Source of the DNA: Rhodamnia argentea
Lineage: Eukaryota > Streptophyta > Magnoliopsida > Myrtales > Myrtaceae
NCBI RefSeq assembly: GCF_020921035.1
Contig: NC_063155.1
Span: 4,387,001-4,451,000, forward strand
DNA: 64,000 nucleotides
Direction of reading: 5' to 3'
In this document: positions 35,715 through 49,706 of the stretch, piece after piece
Layout of the letters: each line of letters begins with the position of its first letter
Position numbering within the stretch: the stretch's first letter is position 1
Program-made: the position numbers and the translations under genes
Notes under the pieces: model-generated
The model's input: only the letters and a program-made list of their open reading frames with translations
What the model was told of the DNA's origin: nothing
Databases searched by the model: none

Positions 35715-38700
35715 ACTTGGCATTTTGTGTGATTAAAAGTGTTTTGTGTTCATGGCAATGAGCATCGCTCTAGATATTTAAAACCGCAACGAATTGAAAT
35801 ATGGGAAGCTCACCCTAACCATCCAAGGACTGGTTGAGTGATTAGACGTTTTAATTGGATTCTGACAATATTGTATTCGCACCGTAATATTATTCACTCA
35901 AAGTGATTTCATAGGTGACACCCGCCCCTTGTGTGTGAAGTCTTATGCAATGCATATGAGCGGAGGTATTCACATGCATATGTAGAAATTATCTGAGTTA
36001 AAAGGTTTGGATATCCTACATTAGGGGAAAAAAAATGAAAGCTCGCCCTCAACAATCGGCTATGTCCACCTTTGCTCCAATAGGTTATGAACATCATTCT
36101 CAAGAGGAAAAAATGATAAATGAAAGTGGAAATATGGGCATTAGCTAGCGATAACAAGAAAAGGCAGACCGATATTAATGCGTCACTACCATGCTGTCCT
36201 TATCCTGAGAAATCATTAGCATGACCGGAAATCCTACTTTAGGTAGAATGGGTAACTCGAGTCGGAGGTAAAGCAATGCCTCAATTGACATTGAATCCTG
36301 TCCCATTAACCATGTCAATTAAACCTTGCCTTAAAATCATGATTTACTCACCAAAAATGCGTAAAGATCTAAAAAGTGCAAACCGAGTCGGATAGGAACC
36401 TTGTCATCCAAACTCCAAATTATAGATATCACCACTCCATTATGACGCCGAAGCAATATCAACACCCGTAAACCCACCGTCGGAATTCAATTACATTTAA
36501 AAAAATCCGATTACTCTAACATGCTGTTGTTCCAATATATATTTTGTTTTAGAAGGTGGTTAAACAAGTATTGATTAGAAACTTCTATTTTCAAGTAGAA
36601 GAATCATCAACCATCTTCTCTGGATTTGACTACTTTTTGCTTTAACCTTAATCTCAACCCATGTGCTACCATACTAGTCTAAACCTAAACTCATTGAATG
36701 GATATTCCAATACGAGATGAACGCTACGGCTCCTTTTCAAATTGGCCGTCCATCAATTTCTTTATGCGTTCTTTGCCAAACCCTACTTCCCATACCCCCA
36801 CTGGGACAGCGGTATATGTATTCCACTTTTGTGATTCTGTGGACCGGTTTAGAAGTTATTAAATTCTATTGGGCTTGAACTTTACGTTATTAAAATTCAC
36901 ACAATCATTTGAAACTCAACCACCCATTTCAACTTCCAACTCCCACCATATTAAAACCCTTATTGGAACGGTGATATGTTGGCCTTGACCCATGAAACCC
37001 TAAATTTTCTGAAATATTTTTGCAGCATACATATTTGGGTTCTATATTTGTATGTTATGATTGAATATGGAGTTATTTTGGATAATCATTCAAACTCTCT
37101 TAAGGGGCCTTTGCCGAAAAGAGTTGAATGCAATGCAAAAATTAAAAAACATAAAGGATGACAGAGAGATCGGATAATCTGAAGTATCGAAAGACGAGGA
37201 GTGTGTATTCATGATATGATTAAACATACTCAGAGGTAAGCAAGAGTATTGTGTGACGGGCTGACAGATTCAAGGCCGCAAAATAGCTAGTGCGGTGCCT
37301 AGTGAGTGCCAGGCCAACCTTCATTCTATAATTATTCCTAAGAACAGTACGACGAATAGCATTCTCATATTGGATCGTACCATACCTAGCTTAACTCAAG
37401 CATCCAATCCATCGAGCGAAACACTCATAACCTTTGAGTACAATAGCTGGTTTCAACCTATCATGGCCTCATCAAGAAAGTGGCAGCAGCTCCAAATCAG
37501 ATTGTCCATGGGAGGCCGTTCCCGCCTTCAGAACTTCCTAGAAATATAATATTTCTATAATAGAACTCCTAGCAAAAACCAACCTGACAGCACTTCCACA
37601 AACCAATTTTATCTTCCTTTCCGCATCACTCGCTTATCATCCCGACATGACAAGGGTACGTGCGTACGGTTGGGTCACGAAATTTCTGGTCCGTGACATC
37701 CATGTGAGTTTTGGAGGATTTTACATTTGTGAAATCTTTTGAGGTAGCTCTAACAAATATTACATGAAATGCTCGTAAAAGTATTTGGAGACTTCCTGGA
37801 AGTATAGGTCTGATCTATATATGGCAAAATACAGGAAAGTTTCTGCAATGGTCAGTACCTCTCTGATCTTCTCCATGCAAAACCAATCTAGACTTGCCTA
37901 TCATGTGTACGAATGAGTGCATATTGTCTTTCGTGTGAGCAAAATTTATTCAAGTACTAAGAACAGTGCTAGAGATATTAAGACCGACACGCAGAATTGG
38001 ATTACCAAATGATACGGCAAATAATTGTTAGGTGCTTAAATGGGCGGACTAATTTAAACAACCATTTTACAGTTAGTCAAATAATTGTTAGTCAACCCAT
38101 TTAGTATACTAATCTCAGTATCTCTAGCATTGATCATCTGCTAATTAGGCTCGACTACAATTTAAATTGTGATTACTGCCTCTAATATATTGTACCTGAT
38201 AAAAATACGGGTGTGTTTGCCATAGATACATCTTTTCTGTTAGACTCGTTAGACTTAGAATGAACACTATTTCCAACACTATTCATTCCTCTTCGTTTAT
38301 CTCACAGACAACAAATGATTTGAAAAATATCTTCCTAAAAATAGGTCGCTTATGTCGCTTGAAATTAGTAGTTACTCAAAAAATGTTCTCATTGCCGAAA
38401 ACAACTTATGTCTAAATATTTTTGTGGACGACGAGAATATTATTGGTTCATTTAATTTTGTAAGTGATACAAGCGTCAATTTTCGGTAAAGTATTATCTA
38501 AATGACTTATTTTTTGAGAAACAAACAGAGCCTAGTATCATTATCCTTTTTCTAGAACCACTAAAATAGAGTGTCAAACTCCATCAAAGTTTCTTTTTGT
38601 CCTGAAAGAACATAACTTAGTTCCCAAAAGTTGATACTTGGTAATCGGTTCGATGGACGATGGGGGAGCGTGAGCTGAAACCACCTAACAATTTATCGTC

Positions 38701-41640
38701 CGACAGGTTTTTCAGTTGCCTAACATTTATATGTTCAGGTCTTCCATAAACAAACAAGACAAGGAAAATTAAAGACAGATGGGACACACTACCAAAGCAC
38801 GAACCTGTGAGCCTGACCAGGAACCTCAGAAACACATTGGCACATGATCTCACGTAAGGAAGCTTGAACATGCCATTCTAGGAAGTTTGGCCTTTGGTGA
38901 GGCCCTAGTGGATCAAATATATGTATATAAAGTTATGTTCAGTTCAGTCCCTTCAAAATTCAAATTTGGTATGCAGAGAAGAAGTTGGTATTGGAGACAA
39001 TGGACAAGACAATGGATAAGTTGGAGGAACCACCATGTGGGGTTGTCCATTGAATCATCCACATGAGATTGGTGTCCTAAAAAATTCAGCATTTGACAAT
39101 GACTTGTGAGTTTGTGAGCACCAGGAGGGGTTTTGCTCATTTATGGACTTGTCGAGTGGGCAAAATGTGGATTGTTCTTTGGACATATCATTTAATTTTT
39201 GTTGCTCATCAACAAAAGTAGAAAGAGAACTTCCTGAAGATGCCCATTTATTTTTCCAATTTGCAATCTAACCAATTTGTGTCTCAATTTAATTTGCCAT
39301 GTCTTCTTCGGAGCATCGCCTAACTAATTTCCCCTCAAATTTACCAAAGCGACCAAATCATATGCCCGACATTGAGAGTACTTTGGTTGTATCACATATT
39401 ATTAAGCATAATCATCCGAAATTATTGTTATTATCAAGAAATCACATACAATTATTCTTTGTTGAAAAGTTTCGCTAAATTAGATGAATCATATCGTTCT
39501 TTTCATTCTTAGTTAGATAGATTCGCTTGAGTTAAATTAACTATCACTTAAAAATAAATTTAAGATACTTTCCATTTATCCTTTTTGAAAGTATAACCTA
39601 ACAAGAGATGGAGCTTGTGGACTACAAATCAATTTCAAGTACTGTTAACTCCGTCTTTGACAGGGAAAAAAAAACATACACTTTTTATGGGGTGGGTTAT
39701 TGGGCTCGGGTTCACTTTTTCGTGGTCTAGTGTTCATGTCCCTAAATTACAAAGATAAAAAAAGAAAGAAGAAAAACGAAATGGAGGCCCAAATATGTTG
39801 CAAAATGGGCCTTTACTTTGCAGAAATTACAAACATTGCTCAAGGTTCTATTTGTCTCACGGGAAATAAAGATTTGGAAAATATATATTGTTTAAAATAA
39901 ATGAATAAATGAAAAATATTTTTACCGTCCATGAAAATATTTGGCTATAAATTATTGTCGATAATAAAAAAAATTTTCCATTGACTAATTATTTCAAGCT
40001 ATACAAAAATTCAGTTTTAGGAAAATGCTTTCCAAATCATTGATCGACGTAACGAACAGAGCTATGTAAAACTTAAATTGACTCGGTCAAATCACTTAAT
40101 TTTTTCTTAAGCTTTAGACCACGAATCTATCTATAGCTACATTTTCATCAATATTTATATCTATATAGAACTTAAATTGAAACTAATGAAATGAGATTCT
40201 CTCAAAATATTATATGATTCCCACATCAGCTTTTAAAGGAGTTTTCCATGAGATTTCACGTTCAAGTTATCTCCTCCATCTCCCGTTATTCCTCTCAATG
40301 ATCAATTACAAGTATTTATGGGGCTTAATTTACGTTACATTCTTCCCATTTTCTCCCCATTAATTCTTTTCATAACGACTGGCAGCATTTGTAAGCTCTG
40401 TAAAAGCCATTGATTGTGCGATTAAGGGGGACATTAAACTCCTCCAGGGAAAACGTCAACCTACTTCTTTATTTGACTTCAGGTTCTCCTTGGATCGTGA
40501 GACCACAACCTCGTCCTTCATATGTTTCTCATGTTGGGGTTGAGAAGATGAAGAATAAGTACCTTGCTTAGATTACATACGCACGAGGTTCGACTTTGGC
40601 ACAAGGTTGTTCAATGTGGCTGGCGACTTCAGTCGATAGAGAACGAGGAGAGACCGGTGTTCCTCCTATTGCCCATCCCAAGGGAAGGCCATCAAATCAC
40701 TATTGAGCACTTGATAGCGAATTTACGCGACTCATGGTGAGCTCGCAGGTGGATAGCTTCAAGTATCGGATCCCCGTGTTTCAACTGATAATGTTGTTGA
40801 TTATTTGGGCCTATGTTCACACAGATTCTACGTCTCATTGAAGAAAACAAAGTCCTCCGGCTCTGCTATCCATTACTATGCTTTCGCTGCTCTCTGAAGG
40901 TAAAAAGCATTCAAATTGAGTAGATCCCTTTCTACTTCTTCACAACTTTTTAAGTTCAAGCAATAAGCTTGCGCTACATGCCAGATTTTCTCATCATGTC
41001 TGAGATATACATTAGGTTTCTCTACATTCTTAGAGAATCAATGGTGGGTAGTGACAAATGACAAGGGTTGTTAGGAGAATTTGAAATGAAAAAGGATGAA
41101 CTGACGCCTCATTATATATTGAAATTGACTCAGGCCTTGAATCTAATGTGATAATGGATGATTGGACACAAAAGAGATTTTAACCACTCTCAGACCGCTC
41201 AATACGTTCGAGGACATTGGACTCGCAGAGGAGTTCGACTCTGTTTGAAGTCTAAACCATGATTTTCCAAGAGCAAAATCCTTCTTTTTCAACTTTTTCC
41301 AGAGCTACAAATAGTTTCCACGTTCTCTCCATTCCTAAGAAAGAAGACAATGATATATCACCTCTTCTATCTATTAAGCACACATTTGAGGACTCAGCAG
41401 TTAAAAGCATATGAATTAAGACAATATCATACAATGAGAAAAATTTATTGCAGATCGAATTGTTCCAAAATCTGCAAATTTGCTATTATATAATAATATG
41501 CACTGTAAACAGCGTATTTTGCGAATTGAAAATCTAAAAGCTGCATCAATGTGGCATACACAGATCTGTAGGGGAAGAGAGTCATAGTTCTTATCGTATA
41601 AGGTGAACTCACCAAGTATTTTACTTCAAGCACCTGCCGA
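35715..41640. other. Intergenic, no gene supported
   Basis: Nearly 6 kb of AT-rich DNA. Short ORFs (for example 37295-37549, 38617-38871) lack domain features. 38215-38535 has ends gggtgtgtttgcc and ggaaacaaacagagcc-like, perhaps a decayed Tourist-type MITE. A 10-bp inverted repeat with a 35-base loop lies at 38998-39052. 40450-40900 is less AT-rich with broken frames of unknown origin. Confidence 0.4.
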
Positions 41641-41805
41641 GAAGTTGAATCCATGAGAGTTTGGGCCTAATAGAACCTTCCAATCCACTAACTACAGTTA
41701 GACTCGGATTTCGAAAAGTCGCTGCATTCTGTGGAAGAATGGCTTCACTATTACAGGTTGGAATGAGCAGAAGCCGTATTCCCAGCTAACTTGCCCTTGA
41801 CCGTG

Positions 41806-41807
<2 letters not shown>

Positions 41808-41839
<32 letters not shown>
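41808..41839. repeat. (CT)n microsatellite in the FBT 3' flank
   Basis: About 16 CT units, 80 bp beyond the stop codon of the folate transporter, so probably within or just after its 3' UTR. Confidence 0.9.
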
Positions 41840-41841
<2 letters not shown>

Positions 41842-41919
41842 GGTGCATATTCTACAGTAAGGTGAACGATCCAATAGTGGATGTGCCCAAACTTGGAAAA
41901 CTTAAGAGGCACACACCAC

Positions 41920-44900
41920 TCAGTTGGACTTCATCTCAATATCTTCATCCTCCTTCAAGGTGGTGTCAGAATCATTTTGTGGAAGGAGGCCAAGGAGAGG
42001 CAAGGGCAACAACGAGCTGAGATTGCACAGCACTATCAGAAAGGCCAAATTGTCAAACCTGTCCTTGGTGATACCAAAGAGCTGTGTCAGTCCAGCACCA
42101 ATAAGCCCACCTACCATGCTCCCCCCATTGGATATGGACATGAGAGTGGCAAAAAGTGTAGCTTCCAATCCCTCTGGACATAGTCTTGCCGCCAGGACAA
42201 GGACAGGCATGAAAGAAGCCTACAACGTAAAAATGAGGGGTTAAATAATCTCTCCAATATCCATATAATAAAGCAAACCCAAAAGGAACCTTCAACCTAA
42301 ACTTTTTCCTAAAAATTCCACAATATACCCATGCATTCTAAGGAAACAAACAATGATTCGTATTACTAAACAATGGAAAATATAGCAATTTAAAATGTGA
42401 ACATTTATCATGTTGTTTGAGAAATATATTTTATATAGATTCTATATTTAAGTAATCTTCGTTATCCTACAACAATTTAAATTTATTCTTTAAGTAACAC
42501 AAACATGCTCCCTCACCGCTATCACAGAGACTACAAGTGCAATGGGAGCATCCGTTAGCAAAAGGATCGCCAAATTTTCCCTAGATACATCTATTCACTT
42601 AGCAATACCTGTATAGGATCCCCTCTTAGTAAAGTTAATGAAAGAAATCATTTTATCTACTAATACTCTTGTCATTTCTCCCCCACTTCCGCCTAATGTT
42701 AATTCCTTCTCCTGTTTATCATATTTTAATGTGTGTGCCCACTTTCCTAGTAACTCAGTAGGATAAATCACTAGTTCGTTAAGTTAGCAGTCAGCACCAG
42801 AGAACGAGGATAATGCACTGGTGCGAAAGCAATAAAATTAACGCATGTTCTTTCTGTTGTAGCATAGCTGATACTATCACATGGAAGTCTTGCATTGGCA
42901 GATTCATACAAGGAGGTTATACAATGACTAACATAATAAACAAAGCTCAGAAGCAGCACAAGATGCAAGTGGCAACAGTATTTGTGTTACATATTATGAC
43001 ATTTTAGGCAAAAAAATCTGGTTACCCTAGGATGCTACATATTAGCCTCAGATATATCAAGAACCTATTTGGTCCTATAACTCAACAACTTTTAGAATAA
43101 AACTTTGAAAAGTAATTAATGAATTCTCTGTTTCACTAAAAAGACAGTATCCCAGAACTGCAGATTCTCCGACTAACATCGTGATAGTTTCTTAATGTTC
43201 ATGTCCTCATATAAAATACTATACTAATTAGCCTAAGTCATAGTCCCCATTTTAGAGTAATAGACCAGCACCAAGGACAACATATGTGGTTGGCACCTGT
43301 ATTTCTCGTCTTACTGACATAGCACGCAAGTGCTTATGTATTAGGTGCACCAGGTTGTGTGGGATGGTTCATAATCAAGACACACCAGCATAATTGAATG
43401 TGTTAGAAACTAATTACCTGGCCCAGAACAGTCAAAACTAAGGAGTCTCCAATTGCAAACCATTCATCGCTTATACCGAATTGACGGTTTAAGCCTGTCA
43501 CAAGGAAAACCTAACAAAGAAAGAAGCCATGTGATGCAACAAGCCTGGGAATCAATGCAGCTTAATCTTAACTAAATACAAGCATGACACTTGCCTGTGT
43601 CATCCCCAGCACCGATCCCATTAATGTCGTCGCAACAAAGATCTTCCGTAGTGGAACATTTTTCAGAAATCCATTATAGAGCCCAACACCTAGAAGTGAC
43701 GCAACAGAAGTAACAAGTTTGACTCGTCCAAGAAACTCCGGAGTGAAACCAAGTTTGTTCGTGCTGAATTCCCAAAAATGTCATCAAAATTGCTATCATG
43801 TAAGGAGATGAGAATACCTCATCGTCTAGAAAGAAATTGTCGCAATTAAAAAATCAAGTCTGAACTTACGTGAAGTAAAACATAGCAGAATCTGATTGTG
43901 GTGTAGCCTGCCAAAGAAAGATGAATAATGTGGGGAGAAGTACATTGGGTTGCTTCACTGCACCCCAGAGCTTTATAATATCCTCTTTTGACTTTTCCAG
44001 AAAGCCAGCATTGGCAAGAGGAAAATTCTGTTTCAGTCCCCTTACAGAACCAACAACTGGCTGCTCTTTAACAAGAACAGCTACAGCAGATGTTAGCAGA
44101 GGTAGCATGGCTGTAACACCAAATACAAACCTGAAAAACGAGATTGACATGGGAAAACTCAGTTTTTGAGATGTCGAAAAGGTTGCTTAAAGTGCAACCA
44201 GAACAAAGATTCAATATTAGTTTGCCAACAAAGGAAAGATTCACCAAAAGCACCTTACTCCATATGCGTCCACAAGGGATCCACTAAAGTAAGAGCTAAC
44301 AATTCCACCAAAAGCTGAGGATCCCCAGCATAAGGACTGAAGGGATCCAGACATGCTTTGTGATTCACCACGGGCCCTCTCCACAACCATGGAATCCACA
44401 ACCTACAGCATACTTCAATATTTGGCATGATTTGTATGTATCCAGAGAAAACAACACTGGCAAATATTCAACTTATAGCTAAGTATCTCTATAAGAACGA
44501 TTTGATTGAGAACATTCAGGTGGAAAACCCATATATTAAGAGTGACAAAAAAAATGGAAACAACTCTGACAGATTAGGCTGTGAGAAAGCTGGTCGAGAC
44601 ATGACCTTTTTTAGGAACAAGCAGGTTCAATGCAAGCCTGGTATATTTGCTCATTTTCATTACAACTTAACCCCACTATAGTTTTGCAGGCAAAAGAGTT
44701 TGTTAAGCACATGCTGGCCATGTGATTATCCAATTTCAACGTGGTGTAATTTCCCTTTGTGCAAATAGCTAAGAAAAGAAAATCTTGGATTAGTTGTGTT
44801 GCCCTTTCATGCTCTGACAAAAGGCAAGTACATGAAGACATCCTGCAACCAATCACCAGATTCTCATAAAATCACGTGCATTTCAACCGCCAATTTCCGG

Positions 44901-46934
44901 AGGTACCCAGTTTCCAGAGAGTCCTACACTTCACTGGCATTAAATCATTCTGTTTGCTAATTTGTCACTTTCAGCTGTAATTGAAAATCATAGGCATCTA
45001 TATGGCAAGTTAAAGCAACATTTTGGAGGCCAAAAAACATGTCATATCCTTGTAAGTATGGAATTAAGGGTGGATACATACAACATCAGAGAAGGCAACA
45101 GAGAGAGATCCAAGCAATATGCAGAATGCTGCACTGTATTTGCTATCAACAAAGGTGGCCATTAAACTCCATGAAAGTGCTCCCAGAAGCCCTGATAAAA
45201 CCAAGTATGATCTTCTTCGGTAACCAAAAAGTGGGATAGAATCACTGCAACAACAATCTCGTTTGTGAATAATTTCCCTAGAAATAAAAATAGATGCAAT
45301 TCATATTTGGAACAAATGCGATCCATTAAAACGAGATTGAAAGGGAAAATGCACCTGATAAACCCATATAAAGGTTTTACGAGCCATGGTAATGCAGAAA
45401 AACCAGATACCACAGCTGTCTAGTCAACCACAAACAGTGTTAGTGCTCATAAGTATCAGAGCAAAGGGAAGCTGATCAGCTGCTTACAAAGATATTCCTC
45501 GCTATTAAGTGGCATAAACCAGAATTATAGATTTGCTAATGAGTTGGCCGAGTCCAGACTAACCAAGGCCATAACAGACAGGAAAATCTTCTTAAGTCTT
45601 AAGGAAAGTTCAGAGGTAAGCAATAACAGAGGAAGCTCACGAGTTTCTCTTCATACTAGCCGAAACATACCAATTGAATGATCTCAAAAGAGACCTACTT
45701 TTTCGTTAAGAAATCCTTAGGAAACAATGACATACCTCTGCAGGATCTAGATGCAAATCATCTTTCAAATAAAAACTGACGGCGAGTCTTGAAAGGCCCA
45801 AGACACCTTGAACAAAATAAACCATCGCAACTGCAATATTGTCTGGGGACAAGTCGACCCCAAATAACTTTATTGAATTTGCATGGCTTTTTTTCTTGCG
45901 AAGAACATTTTTACTGGAAGTGCTTGTTTCTTCGTCGTTGTTTGCTGTCAACGTATCCCCATTTCCTGCCCCTGAATTATTAACGGAAATAGATAAGGAA
46001 AAGAACACCATCAGAGGAGTAGTGTCATTAGGGAAGCAGCATAAAGTTTGAGGATAAATGTTCAAGAAAGTTTGCAACAAGCTAAATCATGTTCCGAAGT
46101 AGAATCTGCCAGCTGCCAAAAGGAACAACAAAGGAAAAAGCCACTTCAGGTCAGTGACCCTTCACAGAGGAGTCAGCTTCCAACACAAGCAGCACATATT
46201 TGGCCATAAAGTTGATATCTAAGCAGGTTTTACTTCACTCGAACAGTATTTTACATTGATTGAATGACACTCACATCTCTACTTGTGCAACTTCAACTAA
46301 AGTAGGCAGTTGACAGATCAGCTCAACTTAAATCAGAGATGAGCATGAGCAAAGACGATCAGCCAAGAGATCGCAGGATGAATTGAATTACAACCATCAC
46401 CACTTAACCAGTTAACTCACAACAACTACATTGCCACTGTCACGTCAAGCAGACTCACAAGTCTTCATGAGCGACACAAACCCAAATAAGCAACCAATAA
46501 TTGGCTACAAAACAAACATCCTAAATTCAAGTATCATCCTCGACCCACGCTCAATCAAAACCACAAATTCCTCAAAGAGAAAACAAATGTGCCAACGATT
46601 GGGAGAAATGGTGAAAATACTCATGGGAGAAGAAAAAATTGACGCAATAAAAGTTACCCATAGAATTCAGCAACCGGTCATGATCCTCCTCCTCCTCCTC
46701 CCACCGGCGAGGGGCCGCCGGCATCTGGACGGCGGTGGACATGTCGTCACCCGGCGGCTCCGACGGATCTTTCCGGCGAGCTCGTCTCCGGGACCGAGCG
46801 GCGAGGTCCGACGACTTCCTGCGAACGTGCGACGAGATGGGAAGAGCACGGGAGGGGGAGATGGAGGACAAAGGTGCAAACTTTGGGGAGGGCAGCTCGG
46901 AGGAGGAGAGGGTGGTTAGGAACAGGATTGCCAT
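41920..46934 (-). CDS. FBT1: Chloroplast folate-biopterin transporter (FBT1-like, MFS/BT1 family), nine exons
   Basis: Plastid-envelope transporter that moves folates/pterins. Exons (complement): 46934-46658, 45971-45736, 45419-45355, 45244-45082, 44402-44254, 44130-43870, 43763-43595, 43510-43418, 42219-41920. They sum to 570 residues, close to the Arabidopsis plastid member At2g32040. Phases agree at every junction. All introns are GT-AG except after exon 7, which uses a GC donor (CAG|GCAAGT). The N-terminus (residues 1-65) is Ser/Arg-rich and acid-poor, like a transit peptide. The mature protein opens with [20 protein letters not shown] and contains [66 protein letters not shown] and [20 protein letters not shown], all typical of FBT1. 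About 12 membrane helices are expected. If the TATA-like word just upstream is used, translation could begin at the Met at 46742 instead. Confidence 0.92.
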
Positions 46935-47095
46935 TACTTATAGAAGAAAGAGTTCGGCTTTAATTTCTTGGAAATTCAGATGGCTTTTGTTTTGTTTATT
47001 GATTGCCCGTTGCCTTCCAGTTTTGTGGGATTTTGGATGGTCGTAATGACTGAATTGCCCTCGTCTTGTGAGATTATTCACGGATGGACTGGGGC
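46935..47095 (-). promoter_or_regulatory. Proximal FBT promoter/leader, cut off by a hAT insertion
   Basis: Only about 160 bp separates the FBT start codon from the target duplication of the hAT element. CTATAAGTA (minus, about 46937-46945) is a TATA-like word, but it is so close to the first ATG that it may be chance. The original distal promoter should lie beyond 50154. Confidence 0.45.
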
Positions 47096-47116
47096 CGTGA
47101 GGCTAGTCACGGCCGG

Positions 47117-47300
47117 TTCGGTGGAACCGCCGGTTCCGGTTCGAGAACCGGCGGTTCCGGTTCCACGTAAAGGTGGAACCGGAACCGGCCGTGAAAAATG
47201 GCGGTTCCGGTTCCGAACCGGGAACCGGCGGTTCCGGGCCGGTTCCCGGGCGGTTCGGTTCCTGCTGGGAACCGCCGGTTCCGGTTCGGAACCCCGGTTC
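47117..47300. repeat. hAT left subterminal GGTTCC repeat cluster
   Basis: Many direct and inverted copies of GGTTCCGG / CCGGAACC, capable of extensive self-pairing. The matching cluster at the other end is at 50010-50130. ORFs read here in all frames are artefacts of the repeat. Confidence 0.8.
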
Positions 47301-47540
47301 ATTCCGATTCATTTTTAATAATAATTTTTAAAATAATAAATAATAAAATAAATATAATAAATTATAAATTATAAAATACAATTAAATTGTACATTGTAAT
47401 AAAATATGGGAAAAAAAAAAGAAGGAATGGGCTTGAACTTAATGAATTATCATTAAGCGACCTACATATCTTCTTGGGGATAGAAGAATCAAAGCCCATG
47501 TAGTTCTTTTTACCTTTGAGAACCCCAACTTACCTCATCG

Positions 47541-49706
47541 TCAATCGTCGCTACCCGTTGTGGTACCCGTGGCGGTGGTATCTCCAACATCATCGCTAAA
47601 AAATTCGTGTTCACGATCTAACTCTTGGTGTCGATATTTCGCCCTCGTCCAATCGCCGACACAAGCTTGAGCTTCCACAGAGTCCGGGCTTAATCTTGAA
47701 GGGCGAGAGTCCAAAATTAATCCTCCAAAACTAAATGCTTGTTCAACTACAACCGTTGAAGAAGGGGTTGCTAATATTTGACGAGCGATGAGGGCGAGAA
47801 CTGGATACTCGATTTGGTGACTCTTCCACCACTTCAGGATTTCGAAATCTGTACTATGTTCTGCATCACGAAACTCAAATTGAGTGGTTAAATATTTTTC
47901 TAATTCAGAAATATTACCTGTTGCCCCTTTTTTTTTTTTTTGCCTACTCTTAAGCATATTATACCCTCTACTAAGTGAACTACCACCTTCGCTACGTGAG
48001 GCGGTAGATTGTAAAGATCCGGAATCACTTAAACCATATCTACTACAAAATTCTCCATATAATGCTACTATAGATTCTTTAACATGTCCTAATATATTTA
48101 AAATATCTATTGAATCATCCAAATGTAAACAATCATGATAATACACATTCAAATAATCTTGTAAACCGTCTAATTTAATACGTGGATCAAAAACAATACC
48201 AACTAAATAGACAAGAGGAATTTGCAAATAATAATGCAACCATTTTTCTCGCATTACTAAAATAGTTTGACCTAATTCGGTATCTTTTTCATATTCACTA
48301 AAAACACTACTAATATTAACACACTCTATTAAAAATAAATGCGTTGTAGGATAATAAATACCAGATAAAGTCTTAGTAGCATCATTAAAAATTTTCAAAA
48401 TATCTAAAATTTTCTTGCAAACGTCCCAATGTTGAGGAAGTAAAGTAATTTCGGGAATATTTTGTGAAATAAACATACATAATAAATCTTTATATTCAAA
48501 AGTTTGCCGAAGCAACTCGTACGTAGAATTCCAACGAGTCGGAATATCTTTTGGAAATCTTCTTGGCCTTCTCCCATTTTGTTTACAAAATTTTCCCCAT
48601 GATTTCATACATTGGGGACGACTCCATAAAAATTTAATTGCACTTTTTATTGGGGCGAGAGAAGTGTCAAGAGTTCGTAAACCATTTTGTACACATAAAT
48701 TTAAAACATGACAAGCACATCTAATGTGAAAAAATTGTCCGCCAAAAGTGGGTTTGCAAATATTTTCTAATTCGGGAATAGAAGCGGTATTTGCGGCGGC
48801 ATTATCAAAACCAATTGAAAATACTTTATTTATTAAATTATATTCTTCTAAAACTTGCCTAATTATTCTATAAATATTATGAGCCGAATGGCTTTCATCA
48901 AAAACTCGGAATGCAATAAGTCTTTTTTGAATCATCCAATTGTCATCTATCCAATGACACGTGACACTCATATAACAATGAATTTGCCAAGGATCACTCC
49001 AAATATCGCTACCTATATGCACACGTCCATTGAATTCGCCAAAAAAATTTTGCTAAAGATTTTTTTCCTTTTTTATAAAGATGAAAAACTTCGCGTTTAA
49101 GAGTATTTTTTGGAATAGTTGGCGCTTCGGAACCAACGCAGTATTTATCAAATATTTCATATTAAAATTTTCACCAGTATTAAACGGAGCATGATCAAGG
49201 GCAACATATTCACCTAATGTTTGTTTATAAAGTGCTTCGGTGAAACGAAATAAAGGATGAGGCTTAGAAGTGGCGTACTCGGAAATTTGTTGTTGCGTAT
49301 TGTCGATCCCCGCTTGCGTTGGATGTTTTTTCGTCAAATGCCGACGGAATGTTCCGTAGCCGTCTCCTTTCGTGAATTTATAAGTTTGCGAACAATATTT
49401 ACATTTTACATTATACTTACCTTCGACTTCATCACGTACCTTGTCGAAGTGTAGCCACAAGTCCAATGTATTATCTCGGCCCTTCCGTTCCGGCTCATTT
49501 GCCGTTGACGTTTCTTCGACACCAGTGGGAGGATGAAGACTTTCTTGTGTTGGGATGTGCTCGACGTTCGGAATCGGGACATAGTTGATATTATCGTCGT
49601 CGTCTTCCCAACTTGCATACTCACGAGGATCGTATTCATGAAAGGGATAGTCGGAATCTCCCATAGCCATCTTGCCCTTGTCGGCATTTCTGCTTCCACT
49701 TGCCAT
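47541..49706 (-). pseudogene. hAT transposase (BED zinc finger + RNase H-like + hATC), frame-broken
   Basis: The start MASGSRNADKGKMAMG is at 49706. An acidic N-terminus is followed by a BED finger (YNVKCKYCSQTYKF...RRHLTKKHP). The first frame drifts near 49150-49190 and stops at 49053. The main frame resumes at 49022 with HIGSDIWSDPWQIH, a catalytic Asp region, then FDNAAANTASIPELE, RCACHVLNLCV, DIPTRWNSTYELLRQ. It ends with the hATC dimerisation segment (LEKYLTTQFEF...WWKSHQIEYPVLALIARQIL...SRLSPDSVEAQACVGDW). Between the two frames a third frame encodes an expected linker, so at least two small indels, one beside a T/A homopolymer, disrupt the gene. It may be dead, or the homopolymer may be misread. 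Family resemblance is to plant ZBED/RICESLEEPER proteins. Confidence 0.88.

Noticed and set aside
47078-47318. Overlapping ORFs on both strands rich in Arg/Pro/Gly/Thr
   Set aside because: They read the GGTTCC repeat of the hAT end in different frames. No domain, and open frames arise on both strands.
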